Below are positions 36,901 to 49,700 of a DNA stretch of 64,000 nucleotides, piece by piece. The position numbers and the translations under genes are program-made. The stretch spans positions 432,908-496,907 of the forward strand of contig NW_020170395.1 of NCBI RefSeq assembly GCF_000524195.1, written 5' to 3'. The stretch's first letter is position 1. Every line of letters starts with the position of its first letter. The stretch is from Echinococcus granulosus (taxonomy: Eukaryota; Platyhelminthes; Cestoda; Cyclophyllidea; Taeniidae). Under the pieces are notes generated by a model. It ran no database searches. It was not told where the DNA came from and saw nothing but the letters and a program-made list of their open reading frames with translations.

Positions 36901-39900
36901 ACGCGGTTCAAGTAGCATCCACTTTCATTTAGATTTCTTGCATTGTCTCCATCTATGGATACTACCTGAATTAAACATTTTTACGATAAAGGAATTTGTA
37001 CTTTTATTTCCCTATTCATTTAATGCACGAGTAAACGTACTCCTAAGTATTCTAAACGTATGCCTTTCCCGTGAGCTTCAGAAACAACGTTTTAATTTAA
37101 GTACTTACTCCTACCTTTTCCCCACGGTCCCTCTGTGGTGCCATTGGAGAACCTTTAAAATGAAGCTGTGTCAAGACGAGTGCCAAGTGGTTCTTAAACC
37201 CCTTCTCTTCCTTCCCTTGTTCAGAAGCAATACAAAAAAATTTTGAAGCAGACTGAGCCCCTTTTCTGCGCCATTCCACTCTGCACAATCTTGGACGACG
37301 TCATCCTCGTGTGTCATGGAGGTATTTCGAGAACTACCGACCTAACTAAGGTCACCAAACTCGATAGGAAATTGGTAACTCTGCCTTCTTTTATGTCTTT
37401 CCTTCTTCGACCTAGACGTCAACCACGCTACTCCTGTCATAAATGAATAGTTAAATGAACTGCGAAGCACACATCCCTAAATTAGTTAAGACAATAAAGA
37501 GTGGACCTACTGGTTAAGAAATAGTAACTTTGGACGTCAGCGCAAATTTTATGTTAATGATTCAAAGCGGATGGTCTTTAATTTTTCTGCTAAAACAATT
37601 AACTGATTAAATAAACCACCCAACGAATGCCATTTAGATCTAAAAATGGTTTTTCTGCACACTTACATCCATTCGTCTTCCATCTCTAATGGATTTTAAC
37701 TTTCCCACTTGCTCCAAACAGAATGAATACCTTTCCATAAAATAGATGTTTTCATCATTACAGGCACAGGTAAAGTAGTGGTTTATCTATGCTCTCTCTT
37801 TTACAGTTTTTCTCAGTCCTTCAACCCCCCCTTGAAGGGGAAAAAGCAGTCTCCATTGACGACTGGCGACAGGTAGATTACTTCGTTGACAAAGTATTTT
37901 TTACCAGGTAGAGCTAAAAGTTACTTTATGTGCTTTGAGGAGCAAAAAGCATTTCCTTTTTAAGGTAGTTCACTTTGCTATGTGGAGTCTTAAGTGGCCT
38001 TTAATCCCTGTTTAGCTTCAACTTGAGGCATGAAAAGAGAACTTTAAAAGGTAGTCTTACCTTTAAGGCTCATTAATGGTCATAGGATGGTCGACTGGAT
38101 TGACTATTTTAAAAGAAGTGGCACATGATGTGATGCATGCAAAATTGGATTGGTCTGACGTTTAAATGCATGCGCACCTTATTTGAGGGAATACGTTTAT
38201 TTTCACAGCATACCTAATGCTGTTCAGTGTGACTATTCGTAATTTTTATGCGATGGGGCTAAAACCACCAGGCTTTGAGCTCCTTTTTTGTTAACATGTA
38301 GGCTCATGCGAACACTTTAATGGGTGCATTTAACAGGTATATGCAGCGTCCTAAGACTTCTCTAAACACTAAAGAAGACAATGCTCGGGTAGAATATAAA
38401 TATTCCGCGTACAGTGGAGTTTGGGGCTACTGGCATGCCCCAAAGGTCAGCTCATCCGGCAAAGATACGATGGCGGGACCTAAAGTTTTCCTGAATTTTC
38501 TTTTTATAAGAAATTTATTTCTGGCCTGGTGGCAGAGATGCTTGCTAACCATGTGCTATAGATATTCGGAGGGTCAAGCCCCCATATCTTTTGGACTATC
38601 CACTTCACCGTATCTCAGTAATTTGTAATTACCCCAATTTGCCAAGACCTCAGTACTCTAAACAATGTGTTCCCCTGTCCAACTCCATATCTAACCTCAG
38701 CTAGGTCTACTTCATCCCTTGTATTTTGGCAGCGAAGTTAGGATTTGACTAGTTCCCCGCTCTAGAACCATGTCAGATCATCTGTTTGAGATCTCCATTT
38801 ATTAATTATCAAATTAATACAAAGCTTAATGCTCCAGACTAGGCATCATCATCGTTATCATCATAGGTCCTCGACCTCTTGTGGAGCGATCCGCAGTCGG
38901 CACCTGGATGCAAACCAAACATTAAACGTGGTGGAGGAAGTCACTTTGGCCCAGACATCACTGCTAGCCTCCTCAATCACCTAAAAGTCGGTATTCTCAT
39001 ACGCTCACATGAATGCTGTCCCAACGGCTGGAAGATGGATCATAATAATCAGGTTTGTGATTAACCGAGTCTTTTCCCACTTCTACTAGAAGTGGGCTCA
39101 AGCAACCGCGAAGGGAGCGATTCTAATAAGGATGTATGGAATAAATGAAATCGAGTATGATGACATATAGTTTCAAACAAAGGACTTCGTACATATGTAC
39201 AAATTGCTAAATGCCCTAAATAAAGAGAATTTTCCGCACATTAAATTAAATCATGGGTTACTTGGGATGTGAAGTCAGTGCAAATTTGTATTAATCGGCG
39301 GCATTCAACGCAGGGTACACAAGAAGTTCCCATGCAAACTAGTTGTGTGTGCAATTGGGATATCATCGGAGAGCATCTAAATTTGCTTAATAGAACCATG
39401 GGAATGAGCTCCTTGGTTTCCCATACACTAAATAAACTAGAATATGAATGCAACTACGTCCCCGAACTTGCATCGTTGACTTCATTCAAAGACATTTTAA
39501 AAGCGCAGAATCGAAACGTGAATCATTTTTACGTAAAACTATTGTGCTAAAATGTGGAATTTTTCACACTCTCACACTTGGGTGGGCTAATTCAGGCCGT
39601 TGGATTTTATTAAATCCAGATAATAAAACAGCATAGGTAATCTGACCCGTTTGGATCTGAAATTGGTCCCACCATGGATTATTAGCAGGAGAAAACGCCT
39701 GGATTTCGCTATCACCACCACATAATTTGTTCCATACAATGAAAGGAGGACTTTTATCCCATTAGGGGGTATGATGCAAAGAGACGATACCATCTACGAA
39801 TGCTAACCGGCATCATGAGTAGCACGGGTTCTCATCTAGTTGGATCCTCTTAAATCACATAATGAGCTGAGAACCAAATCGTCTCATCTACTTAGGTTCT

Positions 39901-42900
39901 GACTGTGTTCTCTGCCTCCAACTACTACGGGACGGACAGCAACCTTGGCGCCTTTATCCAACTCTCCTCTAAGCGTGTAGTGGGTTCAGCTAGTGCCGCG
40001 ACGCGGATCAGTATAATGGAGCCTGTGAAGTGTGAACTCGATGACCTGCCAATGGCTCAGGCGTCTGCGATGGGCGACGAAAGCGCCACCATCGCCGCTT
40101 CAACCAACACCTCAGCCCGTATCAGCTACACCCGAGTCATGACGCCGCCGGAGAATGGAGAGGAAACAGCAAACAGACATAAACAGATTGTTGAGATACT
40201 TTTGGCGCCACGGCTGGTGATGTTTCGGACCGGATGGTCGAGTAAACACCAATCTCTGCTTGGAAAAAGGTAGATCTTACTCATAGGCATGTATTTTTTA
40301 CTCGTTTCTAGAAAGAAATTTAGAAATCCTGTGCCCTTTTTTGCGTTTAAATGAAACTGGACCAATAATTTGAAGAGTTGTTCCCCATTGATGTCAATTT
40401 TTCGGTTGTAGAAATTTAAATGACGCTGCCTACCGCATGTTGCTAAGGCGAATTCTCAGTCGTAGGGAGACCATAGTTGCCGCCCTGTGTAATTACGATC
40501 CACAGCGCACCGGTTAGCGATTTATCATTCGCCTTTTATTATTTGATTTGATATACATTAAATCAGAATTATGAACTGAAATTGACTAGCCAGTTAAATA
40601 ATTTTAAGCTACCAACACAACGATTGTCATTCGGCTATGAACTGGTCAGAGGATCAGGAATTCTCTGGTTAATGATTAGAACGTCATTCTTTATTTACAG
40701 TTTTGCGAAACCGGCAATTTAAAATGAACATCAAAAACTTCATTAACTAATAGTATTGTGCTGTATTTTTCAAAGAGGAACTATATAGTCATTAAGGCTC
40801 AAACGAGGGTGGGGCAGGTCTGTAAGCACCTGATGTAATTTCTGTCAGGCTAACTGACAGCCCTGGAGGTTGGGTAAAAATGATCACTAAGCTCACATGC
40901 AGAAATAAACTTGATTCCGTATGCACACTTAAAAGAGTGCTACAAATCTTTTGTATAAAGTAGGCTTTGATTAGGTTGGAAAAATTGTTACTCCGAAATA
41001 CTGAGAAGGGAAAAGTGAATAGCTCAATGGGTTTGTCACAAACGGACTGTGACCGTAAAATTCACCTACTTCTGTGTATCATGACAACCTTAAGTCCTAC
41101 AAAGTCAATTTTTATGTGAGTAGCAAATAGAGGAGCATCAACGCAGTCGTCCAGCCGCCTCTTTTAACGTCCAACCTGTTATTAATTGGTGAAACAAAGA
41201 AAAAGGCATCACAAGTAATGTTGAGCAAAAAGCTACAAAAAAATGTTTTAGTTCCTTCTACGGCACGGAAAACACCATTGGGGATTCTGTCTTGTAATAT
41301 ACTTGGTCTTTGAAATGAGATAATTAAATTTAGTTTAAGTGCGATTTATATTAATCGCTCCAATCATTTGAATAAGCTATTTTGCGGTTATTTGTTTGGT
41401 AAACTATGATGGATGGAAGGATTCAATTGCCCCTGTATTTAATCTAGTAGGTCCGTGAACCAATAAAATGACAAAAAAGTGCCTTCTTGATTGGAGGCTA
41501 GAAGCAATATTTTCTTATCAAAACATGAATCGCTGTCAATTATTAAATTTAATGCAGCAGGCGTATGGATAAAGTACAATTAATAGAATCAATGGGGCTT
41601 AACATATCTTTTATTTAATATCCTACACGGCAGTATTCTTTGTAATTGAGGTAAGGTAGACCAAAACCATGGTTAGAGGTGGGTAATACTTCCTTTCACC
41701 CATGCTACCAAGTACTAAAAGAGTCTTCTGAATGAAGCGACTGTTTTGATTCAAATTGTCCGGGCATATAGATGCTAGACAGAATAGATTATACAACAGC
41801 TTTCGCTTTCGTTTTTAAATGCAGGTGAGGTAAAAATCACTCAGTGGTGCACAGTGATGCTGAAGCACGCCGGTCAAAACCTACCATGGCGTATCCTGCG
41901 CTACTCTCTGGTCAAATCCTCTCCCACCCGTCCCAAAACCCACGTCCTTTACATGTCTATGTTTGACCCCAAGCACGAGATTTTTTCCGAATCCACAGTG
42001 AGTCTCCCAGATGCTTCTGCTGATGCAGTCTCATCCAGTCAAGGATCGATCTGTTCGTAGACTATTGTCGGGCCTTCGGGGCTCCTGAGAGGCACCTCAT
42101 TTGCTCAAATAACAATTATAAATTCTTAGATGCTCACAATCTTCTTTTGCAAGAGATTTATAAAACACGTACACTTTCTGTTGATAAAACACCAAATTTC
42201 CGTTGACTCTTGCATGGAAATTTAGCATGCAATTCAGAAGATAAGTAGCCTTTTAAACATTTTGGTGAGATACGAAAGGTTCCATGGTGGTAGGATAAAG
42301 TGTTTAGTATTGTGTTATTTAATCATCGAGCAAACTGTTTAGTTTCGCACACCGCCCTCCGCTAGCCACGGTATGAGCTTTTCATATTAGCGCATGTTTG
42401 CCTCATGATATAATCAACCTTTCTTAAAGCAATAACTTTATTGTATTAGCATTCTGTCAACACTTTTTCTCTTTGTTTTAATTTATAATACGTATTTTTA
42501 CGAAGAATGGCAGTTAAGATGGAGTCTTGGGGTACAATGGACGTTAATAAAGTGACAATCATAAACGGACACTCGGCTGTTTAAAAATAAAGGAGATGTG
42601 TCAAGGTGGGAACATTTTTAAAGCGCTATTTCACCAATACACACATTTGAGCTTTTTTTGGTGTTCAGTAAAGTGCAGGATGGGTTGTGACGTACAATTT
42701 GGCGATAATATGCCATCACTGTTATGATTAAAGGCGCCCATAAAATAGCTACAGTGGCTCCACCCAACACAGTTACTTCGCTTACACTTAATAACTTTTC
42801 TTCCATTTCACTTTAACAGAAGCGAAAATTCACCAGTGAGAATTATGCAGATTTGGACGATTTGGTGTCGATTTTCAAGCAGTTTGACAACGATGACAAC

Positions 42901-43322
42901 GGTGAGTCACTACTGATTTTTTGTGGAAGACTCCTTCCATTTTGGGTATATTCGTTTGTAGGCCATTTTCAATGACCCACTAACCTTGGGTCATTTTTCA
43001 AAAACAAATGAGTTTGTTTTTTTTTACTGAAATCGTATTTAATGTGACTTTTTTATTGCTTACTACAGCTCCGATGTTTTCGAGCGGCTTCTTGCATTTG
43101 CGACAATGATAGTAACCAAATATTTTCAAAGTGTCACACTCATTTTAGGCTTTGTGAGTGTTGAAAAGTTCAAAGAGAAATGCAAAAAGCTATACACAGA
43201 CAAGGGATTTCCATCTAATGACTCAACTATCAACAAGTTGGCAACGCTCTTGGACTTCAACAGCGACGGGATCATTGACTTTAATGAATTCATTGAGGGG
43301 TCCCGGCTTGTCAGGCAAAAGT
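30921..43322 (+). CDS. PPEF: PPEF/rdgC, Ser/Thr phosphatase with IQ motif and EF-hands
   Basis: Fourteen phase-consistent exons: 30921-31048, 31312-31351, 32307-32527, 33830-33991, 35104-35270, 35348-35384, 37225-37374, 37807-37872, 38867-39052, 39896-40269, 40412-40512, 41825-41997, 42820-42901, 43149-43322. They encode about 686 residues. The order is an IQ motif (LIQTWYRRHQAELELRRR, calmodulin binding); PPP-family catalytic signatures CGDLHG, FNGDFVDRG, LNRGNHED, CHGGIS, RGGGSHFGPD and IRSHE, so all metal-binding and catalytic motifs are intact; FSASNYY; a linker of about 95 residues; and EF-hand regions. The family dephosphorylates phospho-Ser/Thr under Ca2+/calmodulin control; fly rdgC acts on rhodopsin. 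FSVLQPPLEGE resembles the rdgC type. EF loops: DPQRTGEVKITQ is degenerate, DNDDNGFVSVEK ends in Lys instead of Glu, and DFNSDGIIDFNE is canonical. The first-exon ATG and the last exon are unassigned (candidates at 23073 and 43659). The intron after 33991 appears to use a GC donor. Confidence 0.93.
34512..34755 (+). repeat. Dispersed repeat copy A, inside a PPEF intron
   Basis: The longest of three related copies. It contains GGGCTCGATATTCC, CTTCCACCTCAGCCTTCG, CCTTGGAATGAGCTGAC, TGGACGAGGGCATGG, GTAGCGATAAGTAAAGGAG and, 3', GTATTTGTTGACCGCTTC and CCTAAAAGGTGCATTC. Its 5' half matches copy B (28660), and both halves match copy C (24305, inverted). It lies in the intron between PPEF exons 4 and 5. 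The element type is unknown. Confidence 0.7.
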
Positions 43323-43658
43323 GTGAGTGCTTACACCATTTCATTTGGGGATTCATGATTCAAAAGGTAACAGACTGCATGAGCTTGACTTAGTGGGGAT
43401 GAAAACGCTCCCTACAGTCACGATCACATTACATTTCCATTTTAAGAGGAAGTATTTATTGAACTGAGCTCTAGAAGTCTAGATGATTTCCTTATAGCTG
43501 AAGACTTTCGGGATTTATAAGTAAGCGCCTAAAATTTGGTACTCAACTCCACTAAAATAGTCAGGGCTTCGTTGAATTTATTCTCAACTCAGTATTTAAG
43601 CACAAAATTAGAATTCCTTCCATCCAATGCTAGTGTAGCGCCCGAGTCTGCTCTGAAG

Positions 43659-43792
43659 TCCTGAAGCGACGTACAGAAGGGCTGGGTGGTGGAGCTATCG
43701 TCCTGGCATTAGGCCGTTTCGCCGGGTGGAAGTACAATGGCCGTGCCCTTCATTACCCTCGTAGCCAAAACGAGAAATTAAACAAAAAATGA
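43659..43792 (+). CDS. Candidate terminal exon of PPEF (tentative)
   Basis: After CTCTGAAG a frame in the phase required by exon 14 runs 44 codons to TGA (43790-43792): FLKRRTEGLGGGAIVLALGR then KYNGRALHYPRSQNEKLNKK. It would complete the protein after GSRLVRQK. A frame starting four codons later is also open in this GC-rich patch, and the phrase RRTEGLGG has a relative at 16.26 kb, so it may be repeat-derived. Without splicing, exon 14 would read through 24 further residues to a stop at 43393. Confidence 0.25.
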
Positions 43793-46762
43793 AATATTAC
43801 ACTGTCACCTCAAAAAAATACTCCTTTATATATTTTCACCGTCTAGACTGTGGGCTGGTCAATCACAAGAGAAGGGAAGGGCAAAAAGAGTAGTGTCTCG
43901 TTTGTCCAGTGCAATAGTCAAGCCCTAAAAGCGGTTTCGTTTTTTGGGTTGAACGTACTTTCAAAAGCCTCTAATTAAATTCGCCTTACGTCAAATGTCA
44001 AAAATCTTCGGTTCTTAACGTAGACAAACAGAATGACTGCCATAAAACTACAAGGGCTAGGCGAACGGCAATCACCCTCCTGACTGCCCCTTCCGATAGG
44101 GACGTTGCAATTGCAGTTTCTATCCTAAAAATTCTTTTTTTGTTTTCATTCAGGACCTAACAAATAAAAGGAACGAATTTCTACAGCAACTTGTACTAGA
44201 GTTGTATGTGTATGTGTTGTACGGTGCTTGTCACCTATCCTACTTTGTGATTATTTTGACTGGTTATGTCAAGTACGAGACAAATTTTCCTTATGGACGG
44301 AAAGTTCCGGAATTGCAACATTTGTCCCATTTGTTCTCATAAACTATATTGCGATGTATTAGAGAGCGGCTTGGCAATTATTACTACCAACAATTCTTTC
44401 ACAGACCAACAACCGCCGACCTACGTTCCTGTCACAATTTGACGTCTAGACAACTTATTCATTTGAATTATGTAATCTCTTTCGATGTGGAATAAAGAAA
44501 TGGTCATCAGTCTAGTGTTGCCCCTAAAGGAGGCAGGAAGCTTTGACTCAACTCACATTCCAGTGTTTTTTTTTGCATGGAAATTGCCTGATCACGACTA
44601 GATCATTATAAGTAGTCAAATTTGCCGTAACATGCGTTTTCTTAATAGAAGTGGACATCTCTAATAATCGTTCATTACACCCCAGAAGTGTAAGGTGACA
44701 ATTTTTTAAAGATACAAGTATAAAGCATCAAAATTTACTTACTCCATTAGTAGACAAGCGTGATTCGTTTCCCTAGCACAATACAAGTGATAGTGCTTTA
44801 TTTGGCAGACTGCAGACTCCAGATGCCCAAGTGCTTCCTTTACGGAAAACGAAATAAGCGCGAGGGAAAAAGCCACCACGGGTAATAAGTCATTCAGTCT
44901 AAATTTAACCTACACTGAGGGGGCAATTTTATGGAATACCATCATCCAGGTCTTCAAGGAGGTATTCCAACTTTGTGACTACCCTATTCACACTTATTTA
45001 ATTAGGGGTCTACTTCTTTCCTATTTAGCTTCACGATTTTTCCATATTCATATATTTAAGGAGTAAAATACTTGACTCGAAATCGAATGATTTTCCACCA
45101 TCAAACGTTGATCATCCATATTTCAGAGGATTTTTCATAACTGTTTGCAGTCCATTCTCGCTATTGTGAAACGTGAGCATACCAGGATTCCTTTTAATTA
45201 GTCTGCAGTTCCGACGGTCGACGTTTTGTGGTTCGACGTGAAAGTTAATTTAAACTAGTTTCTTTAAGGTTTAAATACGCATTGGATACTATGACTACTT
45301 GGTGCCAAGCAAGAGGACCCACTTATTAATCAATGTAGATTCATGCTTATGTACTTGTTGGTGACCTAAAAGGTGGTGGTCTTATGGACACCGGGAGTCT
45401 AGAGGCGGTGATCGAGGTATAGAAGATTAAGGCTTCATTGTCGGACAAGAAATGATTAAACAAGCTCATATCTTTTAATACATCACAAAAAATATCCACG
45501 AAATTGATTTTAATGAGTATTAAAAACTTGAATGTCGTCTACTCAGTCCAACCCGACATTGTGTTGTTTGAAATGGAATTTACTCAGAAGCAATGGATTA
45601 ATTAAAACACTGCCACTGCGCTCCACAAATAGCATTTTCTGGACATAAAATGCACGTTACTTTATTGTTGGGGACACTTTGTTGCATGCGTCAGTTCCGA
45701 GGGTTGGGCTTTTACGGCACCAGCCTAGGCTATCAGCGCTGCTCAAACAGTTGGTGGAAGCGCCAGAAGTTATTAGAACAACCAACATTAATGTGACATG
45801 AACATTTTATGCATTTTCACTAATAATGAAGCGCTTTTCCGGAACCATATTTAGGGAAAAGTTTGTAGGTTAGTGGGAATTTTGCAAACCCGTAAACGTT
45901 TTTCGCCTGATTACAAGCAGTTAGTAAATTTTGCGGCCTTGTTCAGAAAGTGAAATTGCCGAGCTGTGGTAGAAGCAAAACGTTGTGATGGTCCTACCTC
46001 AACTTATCCATAGTTTGCCAAGAAAAGTACTCCAAGTATTTGACTGGGTTTGTACTTTTAGTAAAAAAATTGCGTTTACTGAATGTATAAAATTTTACAG
46101 TGCAATTTGAAGCTGTCTTGCTAAAAACAGAGTAGAAATCGTGTTCTGTAGCCATGCAATGGAGTTCCGTGGCACTTATCATTGCTTTAAAACATAGCTT
46201 TACTGAATCAGCTTTCAATAGAGCGAAATTTCTAAGTTAAAAGGATGTTATATTGGATACTTTGCCTTACTTTTAACGCAAAATTGCTTTATTAGAGATG
46301 AATGCATAAAACGCAACATTGAGTCGCCTGGTGTGGAGGTCATCTTAAGAATGCAGATGAATGGTAGTGGGTGTGATGTCAGCTGTAAGGGAGTAGCAGA
46401 AGGAGCATTTGCAGTCAACGTACTCAATGTTATAGTCATTGATGTAATCGTATTGCTGGCGTTGTTGGAACTGTCGCTGCAAATGCAGGTAGGTATGTAT
46501 GTCTATATATATAATGTAATTTAGATATGTATGCATATCAAAAGGAACGCAAAAATCTGTCAGACGATGGACAGGCCTTTTTACAACAACTCCACCAATT
46601 TGCTTGTGGCCGTACCCTCTTCCCTCTGGGTCCATTTAAACTCGGTGGCTGGTGTGGGGAAGCATGTACGATGTGTGTGTAGACCAGGAGTGGGTGGCGG
46701 CTAAATTTACAGAGGTAGTTTGAGGAGGGGAGGAAGGGTAAATGCGACTGCTTCGTACCGCA
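43793..46762. other. Intergenic region between convergent PPEF and Wnt4
   Basis: PPEF (plus) and Wnt4 (minus) converge here, so the region should hold both 3' UTRs. No coding sequence is recognised. No AATAAA is seen immediately after the Wnt4 stop, so its poly(A) site is probably some distance away. Confidence 0.5.
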
Positions 46763-49700
46763 TCAGTTGCAGGTGGAAACGACCACCGTTTTCTCACATG
46801 TCTCACACCGCACCTCACAGCACCAGTGGAACTTGCATTTGCACTTCTCCTGTTGAATAAACACCTCTCTGCGATAGTCGCGACCACAACAGAGGAAATT
46901 ACAGTTATCAGGCCCCTTAGAGTCGACACTGCAGCGTCTACCATAGGTCCCAATGCTACCGAAACGGGGGTCGTGGTGGCAGTAAGAGGGCGAACGGGTG
47001 GTGTAGATGAGCTCGTTCTCCTTCAGCATCGGCAGCCCCGCCAGACTAGCACCAACAGGCACCGAAGACTGGGCCGACGGCGAGGGCTGTGGTGGTCCGG
47101 AGGGTGAGGGGCGATGGTAGAGTGCTGATTTTGGTACAAGGCGGTTGTTTACGTAGTCTACCATTACCGCCTCTTGGAACAGTTCACGAAGCTGAGTGCC
47201 CACAGAGCGAAAGTCGGGCAGTGCGCGCCAACATGTCCGCATCTCGCAGGAACCGCTCACCCCGTGGCATTTGCATTTGATATCCATTTTTTTCACTACC
47301 GCCTGCACAAGAACAAGACTTTTCTGGCATCCATAGTTACTGCAATCTGGTCTCTCGAAATCCATTAAAATTTGTCAGGCACATTCTCAAACCTCAGTAA
47401 TAAGATCTTAGCAAAAACTGGAAATTTCCCTGGTCAAGTAACTTTCGTACCTTTTACTATAAATTGGTCGCATTTGCAAACTTTTCGAGTCGAATTTTAC
47501 GGAACACTGGAGTGAATGAAAATTTCTCAATTCAAATTTTTTTAACAATCAGCAGCTTTTGCAACACTTTTAACACTACAGAATCTTCTTCTTTGACACT
47601 TTCCAAAATAGGCATTTTTGCTCAAATCATTTATTTAATTCCTAGTTGAGCAATGCACTTTCCTTTTTCTTTACCATGGGTAGACGATCAGCGTAGGCGT
47701 CAGCACTTTCGAATAGCTGTATGATACGTTTAATCACTTACTGGCAAAACTTCACTTATCAGTAGTAGTTGACTAAACCTTTACTTGGCTTTAGACTGAG
47801 AATGATCGCTTTTTTTTCTCAATATACATTTTCTTTCAGTAATCGGGTTTTCTTAGCACCATTAGTTGTTCAAGTTCGGAAAGTAGTTGCTATTGAAAAA
47901 GATTAAAGTAGGGCAGTTTGTTCCACCGCCACCTACTTGTCGACCGACGTGGTTGTTGTGTAGATTGGTGAGTCCTAATTTGGGATTTCTCTGCACACGT
48001 CCCCTTTCGCGTGAGTCGAGGAATTTTCTAGAGAACGCTGCACCGAAGTGGATATTGTCAGAGCAGCCAGACCACTCAAAGTTGGGCTGTCGCTCATGGT
48101 CGTAGATAGTGCGGTCGCAGCCACAGCTGTCGTGCATGCCCGAGCTGCAGGCCTTCGTCACTGCGTGCGATATGCCCGCCGAGGTGACTGCTAATACGTA
48201 GGCGGATTCGCGTGTTCCTATAGTGGGACACCTCATCAATTTGTTAATAGTACTAACTTGTTCCTAAACTCATATCCGCATAATGTGGCGACGGTTTATG
48301 CCACAAATAGTAAAATCTGGCCAGTTGTCTTATCGCCTCGCAACCAGGAAATAATAAGTCCTGGCTCTTTTGTACCACCGCAATATGGTTCTCTCTATCT
48401 ACCCAAGCACAGTCTTATCTAAAATGGAACAAAGGTGGTGATCTGTTATGCTAATCATGTGGCCTGCGTTCACCACGCTGCTCAATGTTGTTTGCCTTGA
48501 TAAACAGAAATTTTATGCTTTTAGCCACGGATCCCCTCGTAATCCCAATGGAGCATTTCCTTTGTTTACATTTTGCTCCTGTCCTCTAAGTAATTTGTGA
48601 GCCAGCAACTGACCTAGACTGGATGAAGTTGGCTCTCCGAATATGTCATTACAAACGCCTGCGCATGTTTTCAGCAGGAGGCACATGCTAACAAAAATTA
48701 AGCCAGTGAACTTTATGGAGATGCACAATACAGAATGCCATGACATTTATCATCAGAAATTACAAAATTATCTCACTTTTCTATCGACACTTAAAACATG
48801 GGAAAGTTGTTCGGTTTGGTGATATTAGTAAATTGCATGAAACTGAACCACACTATCTTTTGAAAGGCTTGCAGGAAAGTCAAGCATATGTCAGAAAAGT
48901 AGAGTAAAATTAGTTCAGTTTTGTTGCTTTCAGCACAATTTATAGCTGTAATGACATGTGAACCGTACGTTGAACACTACACTCCGGGCTGCAAGTTAGA
49001 CTAGGTGTCAACGCAGGGCTATTAGGGAATTGATGGAAAATCTGTCAGTTTATAAATGGTGCCCACCATTTCCATTCACATCGCAACATGTTTTGTTTAC
49101 CGGGACAGTAAATACAGAAAATAAATTCATATCCGTTAGCATTTAAAGAAAAGCAGTTTGTGTATTTCTAGTATGCAATAACTAGGCTTCACTTGGATTC
49201 CATTATAAAGCATTGCTATTTTGAAGGAACAACAGCCAACAGTTTTGTGCATTGGAGCCTTCAGCGCATGGATTTCTCATAAATCCAGCGTCCGCCATTG
49301 ATCATCACAGCAATTCTTTAAAAAAAGTGGTATCGTGGACAGTAGTGATGGGATAAAAGCAGCGAGGTAATTAAATTGGTTAGTCTCCGCAACAAAGCCA
49401 TTGGGATTTAAGCCTCCCATTTACCTGCGTAAAATGGTTAAGTTAAATTATTTTCTTCCCTTTTGCAAATTGAATTGAACCGCATGTCCTTATGGCTTAT
49501 TATATGACTTCCATCAATGGCTTAGTTTTACAGAGTAAGGGTTAGTGGAAGTACGGATAGTGAACAAGCAGCGTGGCTGTTATTGTTTGCACACAAAATA
49601 ATTATCTTGTCACTGGCACTTGTGTCAACTTTTTCTGCTTAAAATTATCCCTCATGCCAAGAATCGACAATAGCTGTAAAAGTAGCTCAGTTATTACAAC

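Noticed and set aside
36860..37246. 128-codon ATG ORF on the plus strand
   Set aside because: It runs across the acceptor of PPEF exon 7 in a different frame from the conserved exon, so it is intronic chance.
38320..38628. 102-codon ORF starting MGAFNRYMQRPKTS between PPEF exons 8 and 9
   Set aside because: Exons 8 and 9 join perfectly (DDWRQ|VLDLLWSD), so nothing is missing there; the ORF is intronic and has no domain.
46742..47107. 121-codon frame on the plus strand
   Set aside because: It is antisense to the conserved C-terminal exon of Wnt4.
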